Source: Streptomyces prunicolor NBRC 13075 (GTDB lineage: Bacteria > Actinomycetota > Actinomycetes > Streptomycetales > Streptomycetaceae). Taken from it: a stretch of 64,000 nucleotides of DNA. The position numbers were made by a program, and so were the translations under genes. The notes under the pieces were generated by a model that saw only the letters and a program-made list of their open reading frames with translations, was not told the origin of the DNA and ran no database searches. Location of the stretch: NCBI RefSeq assembly GCF_000367365.1, contig NZ_BARF01000085.1:143287-207286 (forward strand). Direction: 5' to 3'. Positions 23,569-32,546 of the stretch are shown here, one piece after another. Positions within the stretch are counted from its first letter, which is position 1. Each line of letters begins with the position of its first letter.

Positions 23569-26403
23569 ATGACGGACACGGCATTGACGGAGCAGATCTC
23601 CGTACGACTGGCCGCGGTCTTCCTGCCGTCCGCCGTCGTCCCGCGCGAGGGCCGCGTCGCCTTCTGGGACCCCGACGGCGAGCGCGCACTCCCTGAAGCG
23701 GAAGTGGGCGTGGAACAGACCGAGTTGACCGTCGTACGACGACAGGGCACCGCAGTCCGCCGCAGGTCCGCCCCCGCACTGACCCTGCCGATCGAAGCGG
23801 CCCTGCCCCTGCTCGTGCGCGCTCGCCGTGACCCCGCCGCCCATCCCGCCACGGCCTGCTGGGGCGCCGCCGCCCTGCACGCGCTACGGCTCGCGGCCCG
23901 CGGCCGACTGCTCCCCGGCCTCACCGCGACAGGCAACGACGCGTGGCGTGCGGGCCCCCTGGAGCCGGAGGACATCGCACACGTCCGCGCGGTGGCGGCC
24001 GCCCTTCCGTACGAGGGCCATGCCGTTCCGCTGCCCGGCCCGGGCCCGCTGCGGCTGCCCGAGCCGGAAGCGCTGATGCGGTCCTTCCTGGACGCGGTCG
24101 CGGACACCCTGCCCCGCACCCCGGCCGCGCCGTACACCTCCGGGATGCCCTTCGCGGCCCGCAAGCCGCAGCGGCTGCGCGACGCCCAGGACTGGGCCGC
24201 GGAGGTCGCCGCCGGCATGGACGCGGGCGTGCGGATCTCGCTCCGGCTGGACCTGTCGGCCTACGACCTGTTCGACGACGGTGGACGGGTGCGCAGCGCG
24301 GGCGCGGCGATCGTCCAGGTGCACAGCCTCGCCGACCCGACCCTCGTGGTCGACGCGGCGGCCCTGTGGGCGGGCACGGCGGACACCGCCTTCGGCCCCC
24401 GCGCACGCGTGGACGCCGCGTTGGCGGTACGGCGGGCCGCGCGCGTCTGGCCCCCGCTGGACCGTCTCTCCGAGCTGGACGTGCCCGACGTACTCGCCCT
24501 GTCCGAGGAGGAGTTGGGCGACCTGCTCGGCATGGCGGCCACGCGGCTCGCGGCGGCCGGGGTCGCCGTCCACTGGCCCCGGGACCTGGCACAGGACCTG
24601 ACGGTGTCCGCCGTGGTCCGGTCGGCGCCGGGTTCGGCCACCGACGGCACCGGCTTCTTCGAGAGCGAGGAACTGCTCCAATTCCGCTGGCAGTTGGCGC
24701 TCGGCGGCGACCCGCTCACCGAGGCCGAGATGGACATGCTGGCCGAGGCCCACCGCCCGGTCGTACGCCTGCGGGACCAGTGGGTGCTGGTCGACCCGGC
24801 CCTCGTCCGCAAGGCCCGCAAGCGCGAACTGGGCCTGCTCGACCCGGTCGACGCGCTCTCCGTCGCGCTCACCGGCACGGCGGAGGTCGACGGCGAGCGG
24901 GTGGAGGCGGTCCCGGTGGGCGCGTTGGCGACCCTGCGCGACCGCCTCACCGTAGGCATCCAGCCCGCGGAGCCTCCCCCGGGCCTGGACGCCACCCTCC
25001 GGGACTACCAACTCCGGGGCCTGGCCTGGCTCGACCTCATGACCTCCCTCGGCCTGGGCGGCTGCCTCGCCGACGACATGGGCCTCGGCAAGACGATCAC
25101 CCTCATCGCCCTGCACCTGCGCCGAGCCCACCGCGCCCCCACCCTCGTGGTCTGCCCCGCCTCCCTCCTGGGCAACTGGCAGCGGGAGATCACCCGCTTC
25201 GCCCCCGGCGTCCCCGTCCGCCGCTTCCACGGCACGGACCGCACCCTGGAGGACCTGACCGGCGGCTTCGTCCTCACGACGTACGGCACGATGCGCTCGG
25301 CGGCTCCCACCCTCGCCCAGCAGCCGTGGGGCATGGTGGTCGCGGACGAGGCACAGCACGTCAAGAACCCGTACTCGGCGACGGCGAAGGCACTGCGCAC
25401 GATCCCGACCCCCGCGCGCGTGGCGCTGACCGGCACCCCGGTGGAGAACAACCTCTCAGAACTCTGGGCCCTGCTGGACTGGACGACCCCCGGACTCCTC
25501 GGCCCCCTGAAGTCCTTCCGCGCCCGGCACGCGCGCGCGGTGGAGAACGGCGAGGACGAGGAGGCGGTGACCCGACTCGCCCGCCTGGTCCGCCCGTTCC
25601 TGCTGCGCCGCAAGAAGTCGGATCCCGGCATTGTCCCCGAACTGCCGCCCAAGACGGAGACAGACCACCCGGTCCCGCTCACCCGCGAACAGGCCTCGCT
25701 GTACGAGGCGGTGGTGCGGGAGTCGATGCTCGCGATCGAGACGACGGAGGGCATCGCCCGCCGGGGTCTGGTCCTGAAGCTCCTCACCTCCCTCAAACAG
25801 ATCTGCGACCACCCGGCGCTGTACCTGAAGGAGGAGCACGCGGCAGCACAGGCGACCGGAGACCGCCTCGCTGCCCGCTCCGGCAAACTCGCCCTGCTGG
25901 ACGAGCTGTTGGACACGCTGCTGTCCGAGGACGGTTCCGCGATCGTCTTCACGCAGTACGTCGGCATGGCCCGCCTGATCACCGCCCACCTGTCCGCCCG
26001 CGCGGTCCCGGTGGAGCTGCTCCACGGCGGCACACCGGTCCCGGAACGGGAGCGCATGGTGGACCGCTTCCAGGCGGGCGCGACCCCGGTCCTGGTCCTC
26101 TCCCTGAAGGCGGCGGGCACCGGCCTGAACCTCACCCGCGCGGGCCACGTCGTCCACTTCGACCGCTGGTGGAACCCGGCCGTCGAGGAACAGGCCACCG
26201 ACCGCGCGTACCGCATCGGCCAGACCCAGCCCGTCCAGGTCCACCGCCTCATCACCGAGGGCACGGTCGAGGACCGCATCGCCGAAATGCTCGAATCCAA
26301 GCGGGCGTTGGCGGACGCGATCCTCGGCTCCGGCGAGTCGTCGTTGACCGAGCTGTCGGACCGGGATCTGTCCGACCTGGTGTCGCTGCGGAGGCCGGAG
26401 TGA
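23569..26403 (+). CDS. SNF2-family DEAD/DEAH helicase
   Basis: This 944-residue protein has the bacterial SNF2 layout: an N-terminal SNF2-associated domain (about 1-450) and a RecA-like motor. Motif I is DDMGLGKT at residues 502-509 and motif II DEAQ is near 593. GTPVENNLSELW, HFDRWWNPAVEEQATDRAYRIGQ and VEDRIAEMLESK mark the second RecA lobe. Such enzymes translocate on duplex DNA and remodel protein-DNA complexes or stalled polymerase. The ATG at 23569 is preferred to the GTG at 23557, which would overlap the GGGAGG ribosome site. The next gene, a SWIM zinc-finger protein, overlaps by 4 nt, an association common in actinobacteria. A damage-type promoter precedes it. Confidence 0.93.
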   Translation: MTDTALTEQISVRLAAVFLPSAVVPREGRVAFWDPDGERALPEAEVGVEQTELTVVRRQGTAVRRRSAPALTLPIEAALPLLVRARRDPAAHPATACWGAAALHALRLAARGRLLPGLTATGNDAWRAGPLEPEDIAHVRAVAAALPYEGHAVPLPGPGPLRLPEPEALMRSFLDAVADTLPRTPAAPYTSGMPFAARKPQRLRDAQDWAAEVAAGMDAGVRISLRLDLSAYDLFDDGGRVRSAGAAIVQVHSLADPTLVVDAAALWAGTADTAFGPRARVDAALAVRRAARVWPPLDRLSELDVPDVLALSEEELGDLLGMAATRLAAAGVAVHWPRDLAQDLTVSAVVRSAPGSATDGTGFFESEELLQFRWQLALGGDPLTEAEMDMLAEAHRPVVRLRDQWVLVDPALVRKARKRELGLLDPVDALSVALTGTAEVDGERVEAVPVGALATLRDRLTVGIQPAEPPPGLDATLRDYQLRGLAWLDLMTSLGLGGCLADDMGLGKTITLIALHLRRAHRAPTLVVCPASLLGNWQREITRFAPGVPVRRFHGTDRTLEDLTGGFVLTTYGTMRSAAPTLAQQPWGMVVADEAQHVKNPYSATAKALRTIPTPARVALTGTPVENNLSELWALLDWTTPGLLGPLKSFRARHARAVENGEDEEAVTRLARLVRPFLLRRKKSDPGIVPELPPKTETDHPVPLTREQASLYEAVVRESMLAIETTEGIARRGLVLKLLTSLKQICDHPALYLKEEHAAAQATGDRLAARSGKLALLDELLDTLLSEDGSAIVFTQYVGMARLITAHLSARAVPVELLHGGTPVPERERMVDRFQAGATPVLVLSLKAAGTGLNLTRAGHVVHFDRWWNPAVEEQATDRAYRIGQTQPVQVHRLITEGTVEDRIAEMLESKRALADAILGSGESSLTELSDRDLSDLVSLRRPE

Positions 26404-29255
26404 CCGGGGGTGCGGGGCGGGGTGCCAAGGGGGGTCGTCGGGGGGCTGCGGCCGCCGAGGGAGCTGAGGTGACGGCGCCGGCGCCGGTGGAGGACGAGCA
26501 GCGAGTGGACGTGGCGTCGGCCGGTGAAGGGGCGGAGGTGTCGCGGGGGTCGGTGGGTGGCGCGGCGGAGGTGCAGCGGCGCCCGGCGGGGGAGGCGTCG
26601 CAGGGCTCGGCGGATGAAACGCCGGAGGTGCAGGGGCACTTGGTGGGGGAGGTACCGCGGGGCCTGGCGGAGGACATGGCTGAGGTGCTGCGGGAGCTGG
26701 CGGTGAAGGGGGCGCGGGGTCAGGCGTCCGAAGCGTCGGCGGCAGAAGTGGCGGAGGCGGAGCGGTACTTGGGGGTCGAAGGGCTGCGGGGCTCGGCGGA
26801 CGAAACGCCGGAGGCACAGCCGCACCCTGCGATGACGGCGTCGCAGGACCCGGCGGAGGAAACGGCGGGTGCGCAGCGACCCCCAGCGGTGGAGGCCTCG
26901 CAGAGCCCAGTGGACGAGACGCCGGAGGTGCAACGCCCGCCGCTGGAGGAGCGCCCCGCGGACGCGGTGCGGCGGGCGTTGCAGGCGGCGCGAAAGCGTG
27001 GGAGTCAAGGCGCTGACGCGGAAGTCGCCGGGCCCTCGGAGTCTTCTCGCGCACCGGGGTCTTCTCGCCCACCGGGCGTGGACCGCGCGGCAGTTGACAA
27101 GGCCGCGGAGCCTCAGTCCCGGCCAGGTGACGCGGCACGGGCGGCGCTCCGCCGAGCCGTCGCCGAGCGGCGCGCCGCCGGCGCTTCCGGGGAAGACGCC
27201 CTGACGCCGGGAGACGGCTCGGCCAAGGACGCGGCAGCAGCGATCAGCCCGGGAGGCGGCGCCGGAGCAGGAACAGCGGACCCGCTGCGAGACCCGGTGC
27301 GGTTTGGGGCGGCCGTTCCGGACGCCGGAGTCGGTGAAGTCGGTGACGCAGGGTGGTCCGGGGATGCAACGGGGGACGGGTCGGCCACCCTTCAGGAACC
27401 GGCGACCGTTCAGGAACCGGCCACCCTTCAGGAACCGGCGACCGTTCAGGAACCGGCGACCGTCGCCGACGGCGGTTCGGCACGGCCCGCCGATGCCGCG
27501 CGTGAGGCGTTGCGGGCGGCTCGTGGTGCGGCGCGGAAGGCTCGGGAGGATGTCGGGGCCGGGGGAGCGGAGTCGGTACCTCGGGCGGGGTCTCGTGCGA
27601 GTGGCGGTTCCGGGGCCGGGGGACGAAGCGGTGTGCGTGGGCGTACCGGTGAGGTCGGGGCCCGTGACCTACGGGACTTCCTCGCGGGAGCCTTTCGGCT
27701 GCCGGCCGATGTGCTGCTGCCGGCCGATGAGACAGCGCCCGCCGAGGAGACCGCACCGGACAACGACCGCTCGACACCGGGGAGTTCACACTCCGAGGCG
27801 TTCACCCCGGCGCCCCCTCGCACACCCGACCCCACCGAACACCCGTCACAACCGTCGGCCACCCCACCCGAGCCGGCCCCCGTCGATCCGACCTTCCTCC
27901 CTTCCCTCGCCCCTGACCTCGACATCGTCCCCGCACTCCCTCGAACCCCCACCTCCATGGCCTCCCCCTCCCGAGACAGCGACCTCCGCCGCACCTTCCC
28001 CGCCTTCTCACCCCGCCCCTCGGACAGAGACGGCGACGGCAACGGAGAGGGCGCCCCCCACTTCGCCGACACCTGGTGGGGCAACGCCTGGGTCACCGCG
28101 TTGGAAGAAGGCGCCCTGGATCCCAAGCGGCTGCTGCGGGGCCGGAGTTACGCGGAGAAGGGGCACGTCGACGCGATCACCGTGACACCGGGGCTCGTGC
28201 TCGGGTACGTGCAGGGCAGCCGCGCGCGCCCGTACCGCGTGCAGGTGCGGTTGCGGACGCTGGACGACGCCGACTGGGAGCGGTTCCTGGACGCCGCCGC
28301 CGACCGGCCCGGGGACATCGCCGCGCTGCTCGACAAGGAGATGCCCAAGTCCCTTGCGGAGAGCGGGGTTCCGTTGCTGCCGGGCCCCGGCGACCTCGCT
28401 CCGCAGTGCAGTTGCCCCGACTCCGGTCACCCCTGCAAGCACGCCGCCGCCCTCTGCTACCAGACCGCCCGCCTCCTCGACGCCGACCCCTTCGTCCTGC
28501 TCCTGCTCCGCGGCCGGGGCGAACGCCCGCTGCTCGACGCCCTGTCCCGCCGTAACGCCGCCCGCGCGGCCCGCGCCGCCCAGGAGCAGGAACCGGCTCC
28601 CCTCCCCGGCATAAGAGCCACGGACGTCCTCGCGAACCAGCGGGAGCGCCGACTTCCCCCGCTCCCACCCCCGTTGCCCATGCCCGCGCACCCCGAGCAG
28701 CCTCCCGCGTACCCGGCGGTCCCCGGCGGCCCGGACCCCTTCGCGCTCGACCAGTTGGCGACCGACGCCGCCGCCCGCGCGCACGCGCTGCTCAGCACCG
28801 GCCGGGACCCGGTGGGGGGCCTGACGCTGTGGCAGGACGCGGTACGGCTCGCCGCGGCCCGCCCCGGTTCGGGGCTGACCGTCACCACCCGCTCCCTCTA
28901 CGCCTCCCTCGCCAAGGTCACCGGACGCGGCACGCCTGAGCTGGCCCGCGCGGTCGCCGCCTGGCGGCAGGGCGGCATCGAGGGGCTCGCGGTGCTCGAA
29001 GAGCCCTGGGACCCACCGGCCGGCCGCTTCGACCGGGCCCGCCCGCTCCTCCTCGCCGCCGACCTCCCGGCCTTCCGCCCCTGGCACAACCACCTCACTC
29101 ACCCGCACGGCCACGTCCAACTCCGCCTGGGCCGCGACGGCTTGTGGTACGCCTACGAATCGGAACCGGGCGACGAGGACTGGTGGCCCAGAGGCACCCC
29201 CGACCTGGACCCGGTCGGCGCCCTCACGGGTCTGGGCGCGCCGAGCGAGCTCTGA
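26400..29255 (+). CDS. SWIM zinc-finger protein with a very long disordered N-terminus
   Basis: This 951-residue protein begins at a GTG overlapping the helicase stop. The C-terminal part, from about residue 555 (HFADTWWGNAWVTALEE), is the usual SWIM protein. GRSYAEKGHVDAITVTPG leads to the zinc motif C670-x-C672-x6-C679-x-H681 (CSCPDSGHPCKH). SWIM domains bind DNA or proteins. The first 540 or so residues are Ala/Glu/Pro/Gly-rich, without folded-domain character, and contain repeats such as ADETPEVQ and LQEPATVQEPAT. Typical homologues, as I recall, are under half this length, so the insertion is lineage-specific. It probably works with the coupled SNF2 helicase in DNA repair. Confidence 0.88.
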   Translation: MTGGAGRGAKGGRRGAAAAEGAEVTAPAPVEDEQRVDVASAGEGAEVSRGSVGGAAEVQRRPAGEASQGSADETPEVQGHLVGEVPRGLAEDMAEVLRELAVKGARGQASEASAAEVAEAERYLGVEGLRGSADETPEAQPHPAMTASQDPAEETAGAQRPPAVEASQSPVDETPEVQRPPLEERPADAVRRALQAARKRGSQGADAEVAGPSESSRAPGSSRPPGVDRAAVDKAAEPQSRPGDAARAALRRAVAERRAAGASGEDALTPGDGSAKDAAAAISPGGGAGAGTADPLRDPVRFGAAVPDAGVGEVGDAGWSGDATGDGSATLQEPATVQEPATLQEPATVQEPATVADGGSARPADAAREALRAARGAARKAREDVGAGGAESVPRAGSRASGGSGAGGRSGVRGRTGEVGARDLRDFLAGAFRLPADVLLPADETAPAEETAPDNDRSTPGSSHSEAFTPAPPRTPDPTEHPSQPSATPPEPAPVDPTFLPSLAPDLDIVPALPRTPTSMASPSRDSDLRRTFPAFSPRPSDRDGDGNGEGAPHFADTWWGNAWVTALEEGALDPKRLLRGRSYAEKGHVDAITVTPGLVLGYVQGSRARPYRVQVRLRTLDDADWERFLDAAADRPGDIAALLDKEMPKSLAESGVPLLPGPGDLAPQCSCPDSGHPCKHAAALCYQTARLLDADPFVLLLLRGRGERPLLDALSRRNAARAARAAQEQEPAPLPGIRATDVLANQRERRLPPLPPPLPMPAHPEQPPAYPAVPGGPDPFALDQLATDAAARAHALLSTGRDPVGGLTLWQDAVRLAAARPGSGLTVTTRSLYASLAKVTGRGTPELARAVAAWRQGGIEGLAVLEEPWDPPAGRFDRARPLLLAADLPAFRPWHNHLTHPHGHVQLRLGRDGLWYAYESEPGDEDWWPRGTPDLDPVGALTGLGAPSEL
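27385..27456 (+). repeat. Tandem 18-bp repeats inside the SWIM gene
   Basis: Four units alternate CCACCCTTCAGGAACCGG and CGACCGTTCAGGAACCGG, making two exact 36-bp copies. They encode alternating ATLQEP and ATVQEP hexapeptides in the disordered region. Confidence 0.9.
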
Positions 29256-29448
29256 GCCGCCGAGCACCCCGGAGTGGCCTTCGACACAGCCCCACCGGGG
29301 GCACCGGTCGCACCCGTCCACAACTTCCCCGGTCCCGCCCCTGTCCCGTGAAGGCGATGTGAGGGTTCCCCACTGATGTGTGGGAGCCAGGTGGGGAGAC
29401 CGGGGGCCCCACAGCCGGGTCGTAAGAAACGGCGGTTACGTTGGGTCG

Positions 29449-30747
29449 GTGAGCGACATGAAGACCCCTCCCCTCCAGTACCGCTTCGACGGCCCCGAAG
29501 ACGCGCCCGTTCTCATCCTGGGCCCGTCCCTCGGGACGACCTGGCACATGTTCGATCGCCAGGTGCCCGAGCTGGCGAAGCAGTGGCGGGTCTTCCGGTA
29601 CGACCTGCCGGGCCACGGCGGCTCGCCCGCGCACCCGACCGGCTCGGTCTCCGACCTGGCCGACCGGCTGCTGGCCACGCTGGACGCCCTCGGCGTGCAG
29701 CGCTTCGGCTACGCGGGCTGCGCGCTCGGCGGCGCGGTCGGTCTCGAACTGGTCCTGCGCCACCCGGAGCGTGTGGCCTCCCTCGCGCTGATCGCGGCCT
29801 CGCCCCGCTTCGGCACGGCGGACGAGTTCCGCCAGCGCGGCGTGATCGTGCGTACGAACGGCCTCGACCCCATCGCCCGGACCTCGCCCGAGCGCTGGTT
29901 CACCAGCGGGTTCGCCGCGTCGCAGCCCGCGATCACCGAGTGGGCCGTGCAGATGGTGCGCACCACCGACCCCGGCTGCTACATCGCCGCGTGCGAGGCG
30001 CTGGCCGCCTTCGACGTACGGTCCGAACTCGGCCGGATCGGCGTGCCGACCCTGGTCCTCGTCGGCTCGGACGACCAGGTCACCGGCCCGGCCGAGGCCC
30101 GCACCCTGGTCGCCGGCATCCCCGACGCCCGCCTCGCGGTCGTACCCGGCGCCTCGCACCTGGTCCCGGTCGAGCAGCCCGCAGCCGTGACCGACCTCCT
30201 CGTCCGGCACTTCTCCACCGCCTGGCAGCCCGCCTACGAGCACTCCACCGGGCAGTTCGCCATCGCGGCGACCCCGGTCAAACCGGTCCTCGCCCCGCCG
30301 CCGCAGCTCACGCCGATCGCCGAGATCGCGCCGCCGCCCGCCGCACCGCCGCAGGGCATGGGCCGTCCGGACCCCTACGACGCCGGGATCAAGGTCCGCC
30401 GCGAGGTGCTCGGCGACGCGCATGTCGACCGGGCGCTGGCGCAGGCCGACGAGTTCTCCGGGGACTTCCAGGAGTTCATCACCCGGTACGCGTGGGGCGA
30501 GATCTGGGACCGCCCCGGCCTCGACCGGCGTTCGCGCAGCTGTGTCACCCTCACCGCGCTGGTTTCGGGCGGCCACCTGGACGAGCTGGCCTTCCACACC
30601 CGCGCGGCGCTGCGCAACGGCCTCACCCCGGTCGAGATCAAGGAGGTCCTCCTCCAAGCGGCCGTGTACTGCGGAGTACCGGCGGCGAACAGCGCCTTCA
30701 AGGTGGCCCAACAGGTCATCCGCGAGGAGACGACCCCCACGGAGTGA
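29449..30747 (+). CDS. PcaL-like fusion: enol-lactonase-type hydrolase + carboxymuconolactone decarboxylase
   Basis: This 432-residue protein joins an alpha/beta hydrolase (residues about 1-265) to a carboxymuconolactone decarboxylase domain (about 300-425; GEIWDRPGLDRRSRSCVTLT, HTRAALRNGLTPVEIKEVLLQAAVYCGVPAAN). The architecture is that of PcaL of the protocatechuate branch of the beta-ketoadipate pathway. The nucleophile elbow reads GYAGCALGG, so the serine of G-x-S-x-G is replaced by A92. The Asp (VGSDDQ) and His (GASHLVP) positions remain. The lactonase half may therefore be inactive or altered. No other pca gene is nearby. The GTG at 29449 is chosen; an ATG lies 9 nt downstream. A proline-rich linker joins the domains. 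Confidence 0.82.
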   Translation: MSDMKTPPLQYRFDGPEDAPVLILGPSLGTTWHMFDRQVPELAKQWRVFRYDLPGHGGSPAHPTGSVSDLADRLLATLDALGVQRFGYAGCALGGAVGLELVLRHPERVASLALIAASPRFGTADEFRQRGVIVRTNGLDPIARTSPERWFTSGFAASQPAITEWAVQMVRTTDPGCYIAACEALAAFDVRSELGRIGVPTLVLVGSDDQVTGPAEARTLVAGIPDARLAVVPGASHLVPVEQPAAVTDLLVRHFSTAWQPAYEHSTGQFAIAATPVKPVLAPPPQLTPIAEIAPPPAAPPQGMGRPDPYDAGIKVRREVLGDAHVDRALAQADEFSGDFQEFITRYAWGEIWDRPGLDRRSRSCVTLTALVSGGHLDELAFHTRAALRNGLTPVEIKEVLLQAAVYCGVPAANSAFKVAQQVIREETTPTE

Positions 30748-30839
30748 TCTCCGGACCGGCACGGAGCGATCTTCAGGCCGGTACCGAAAGCACCAGTCTC
30801 AGCTGCCCGCCCACAGCCGGGCAGCGGCAGGATGGACCC

Positions 30840-31475
30840 ATGAAGCTCACCAAGAATGCGCACGCCTGCATCCGTCTGGAAAAGGACGGCCGGTCGCTCG
30901 TCATCGACCCGGGCACCTTCAACGAGGAGGACGCCGCGGTCGGCGCGGACGCGATCCTGGTCACCCACGAGCACCTCGACCACTTCAACGAGGACCGGCT
31001 GCGGGCCGGCCTGGAGGCCAACCCGGCCGCCGAGATCTGGACCCTGAAGTCGGTCGCGGACCAGCTCTCCGCCGCGTTCCCGGGCCGCGTGCACACCGTC
31101 GGCCACGGCGACACCTTCACGGCGGCGGGCTTCGACGTCCAGGTGCACGGCGAACTGCACGCCGTGATCCACCCGGACATCCCGCGCATCACCAACATCG
31201 GCTTCCTCGTCGACGACGGCCGCGTCTTCCACCCGGGCGACGCACTCACCGTCCCCGACCACACCGTAGAGACGCTGATGCTCCCGGTCATGGCCCCCTG
31301 GAGCAAGATCTCCGAGGTCATCGACTACGTCCGCGAGCTCAAACCGCAGCGCGCCTACGACATCCACGACGCCCTGCTCACCGACCTCGCCCGCCCGATC
31401 TACGACATGCAGATCGGCGCGCTCGGCGGCGCGGAGCACCTGCGGCTGGCGCCCGGTGAGGCGGCGGACCTGTGA
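30840..31475 (+). CDS. MBL-fold metallo-hydrolase (UlaG-like)
   Basis: This 211-residue metallo-beta-lactamase-fold protein is of the UlaG-like type. It has MKLTKNAHACIRLEKDGRS, the metal motif THEHLDHFN (HxHxDH), VHGELHAVIHPDIP, and FHPGDAL with the bridging aspartate. AYDIHDALLT carries the last histidine. It is cytosolic with an unknown ester or lactone substrate. It starts 92 nt after the PcaL-like gene and ends just before the exonuclease III promoter motif. The ATG has AGGATGG upstream. Confidence 0.88.
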   Translation: MKLTKNAHACIRLEKDGRSLVIDPGTFNEEDAAVGADAILVTHEHLDHFNEDRLRAGLEANPAAEIWTLKSVADQLSAAFPGRVHTVGHGDTFTAAGFDVQVHGELHAVIHPDIPRITNIGFLVDDGRVFHPGDALTVPDHTVETLMLPVMAPWSKISEVIDYVRELKPQRAYDIHDALLTDLARPIYDMQIGALGGAEHLRLAPGEAADL

Positions 31476-31498
31476 GTGTCAGACCCGCCCGGTAGGTT
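31476..31498 (+). promoter_or_regulatory. PafBC/RecA-NDp-like promoter of exonuclease III
   Basis: GTGTCAGAC (31476-31484), 8 nt, TAGGTT (31493-31498) has the damage-promoter spacing and the invariant TGTCR and TAnnnT. The ATG at 31506 is 7 nt beyond the -10, so the message is probably leaderless. It shares TGTCAGAC, a CCGCCCG spacer and TAG with the helicase promoter. Confidence 0.62.
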
Positions 31499-31505
31499 GT
31501 GAGGC

Positions 31506-32285
31506 ATGCGCATCGCGACCTGGAACGTGAACTCGATCACCGCCCGTCTGCCGAGGCTCCTGGCCTGGCTGGAGAGCAGCGGCACCGACGTGCTGTGCCT
31601 CCAGGAGGCCAAGCTGGCCGAGGCGCAGTTCCCGTTCGACGAGCTGCGCGAGGCGGGCTACGAGGCGGCGGTCAACGCGACCGGGCGGTGGAACGGGGTG
31701 GCGGTGCTCTCCCGGGCCGGACTCGACGACGTGGTCAAGGGCTTCCCCGGGGACCCCGGTTACGACGGCGTCCAGGAGCCCCGCGCCGTCGCGGCGACCT
31801 GCGGCCCGGTCCGCGTCTGGTCGGTGTACGTGCCGAACGGCCGCGAGGTGGACCACCCCCACTACGCGTACAAGCTCCAGTGGTTCGACGCACTCAAGGC
31901 GGCCGTCGCGGACGACGCGCAGGGCAGCCGACCGTTCGCGGTGCTCGGCGACTACAACGTGGCGCCGACGGACGACGACGTCTTCGACGTCGCCGCTTTC
32001 GAGGGCCTCACCCACGTCACCCCGGCCGAGCGCGCCGCCCTGGCCGCCCTGCGTGACGCGGGCCTGTCCGACGTGGTCCCGCGCCCCCTCAAGTACGACC
32101 AGCCGTACACGTACTGGGACTACCGCCAGCTCGCCTTCCCGAAGAACCGCGGCATGCGCATCGACCTGGTCTACGGCAACGAGCCGTTCGCGAAGGCCGT
32201 CACCGACTCCTACGTCGACCGCGAGGAGCGCAAGGGCAAGGGCGCCTCGGACCACGCGCCGGTGGTCGTGGACCTGGACGTCTGA
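31506..32285 (+). CDS. xthA: Exodeoxyribonuclease III
   Basis: This 259-residue protein belongs to the exonuclease III/AP endonuclease family of base-excision repair. RIATWNVNSITARLPRL opens it, LCLQEAKL carries the metal-binding glutamate, and LGDYNVAPTDDDVFD the Asp/Asn pair. IDLVYGNEPF and SDHAPVVVDL supply the catalytic Asp-His. It nicks DNA at abasic sites and degrades from 3' ends. The length matches the family. It is likely transcribed alone from the damage-type promoter directly upstream. Streptomyces carry several XthA paralogues, so this may not be the only copy. Confidence 0.94.
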   Translation: MRIATWNVNSITARLPRLLAWLESSGTDVLCLQEAKLAEAQFPFDELREAGYEAAVNATGRWNGVAVLSRAGLDDVVKGFPGDPGYDGVQEPRAVAATCGPVRVWSVYVPNGREVDHPHYAYKLQWFDALKAAVADDAQGSRPFAVLGDYNVAPTDDDVFDVAAFEGLTHVTPAERAALAALRDAGLSDVVPRPLKYDQPYTYWDYRQLAFPKNRGMRIDLVYGNEPFAKAVTDSYVDREERKGKGASDHAPVVVDLDV

Positions 32286-32546
32286 CCCGACGAGCCCCGC
32301 CCGCCGCTCAGCGCGGGGACGCGAACCACCGCACCACGGCGCCGGTTCGGGCCCGCCCGTCCAGCTCGTCCCGCCCCAACTGCCGCCCGAGCCCACGCCC
32401 CGTCCTCGTCGCCCCTCGACTCGGCGGTCACCGTCCGGCCAACCCGCCCTCGGCAGAAGGACTTTCCCCCTCCCACGACCGAGTGCTGACACGCCACCGG
32501 CGACGCCCTGTGGTGCGTACGGCGGTGCGAATGACACGCTAGACGG

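Noticed and set aside
23943..26399. Long open frame running through the helicase gene in another frame and continuing into the SWIM gene
   Set aside because: The part before 26400 is a GC-driven shadow rich in Arg/Gly/Pro with no domain. The helicase frame has clear SNF2 motifs there.
27385..27456. Regular repeats considered as a CRISPR array
   Set aside because: Units are contiguous without spacers, in frame within a protein gene, and no cas gene is present.
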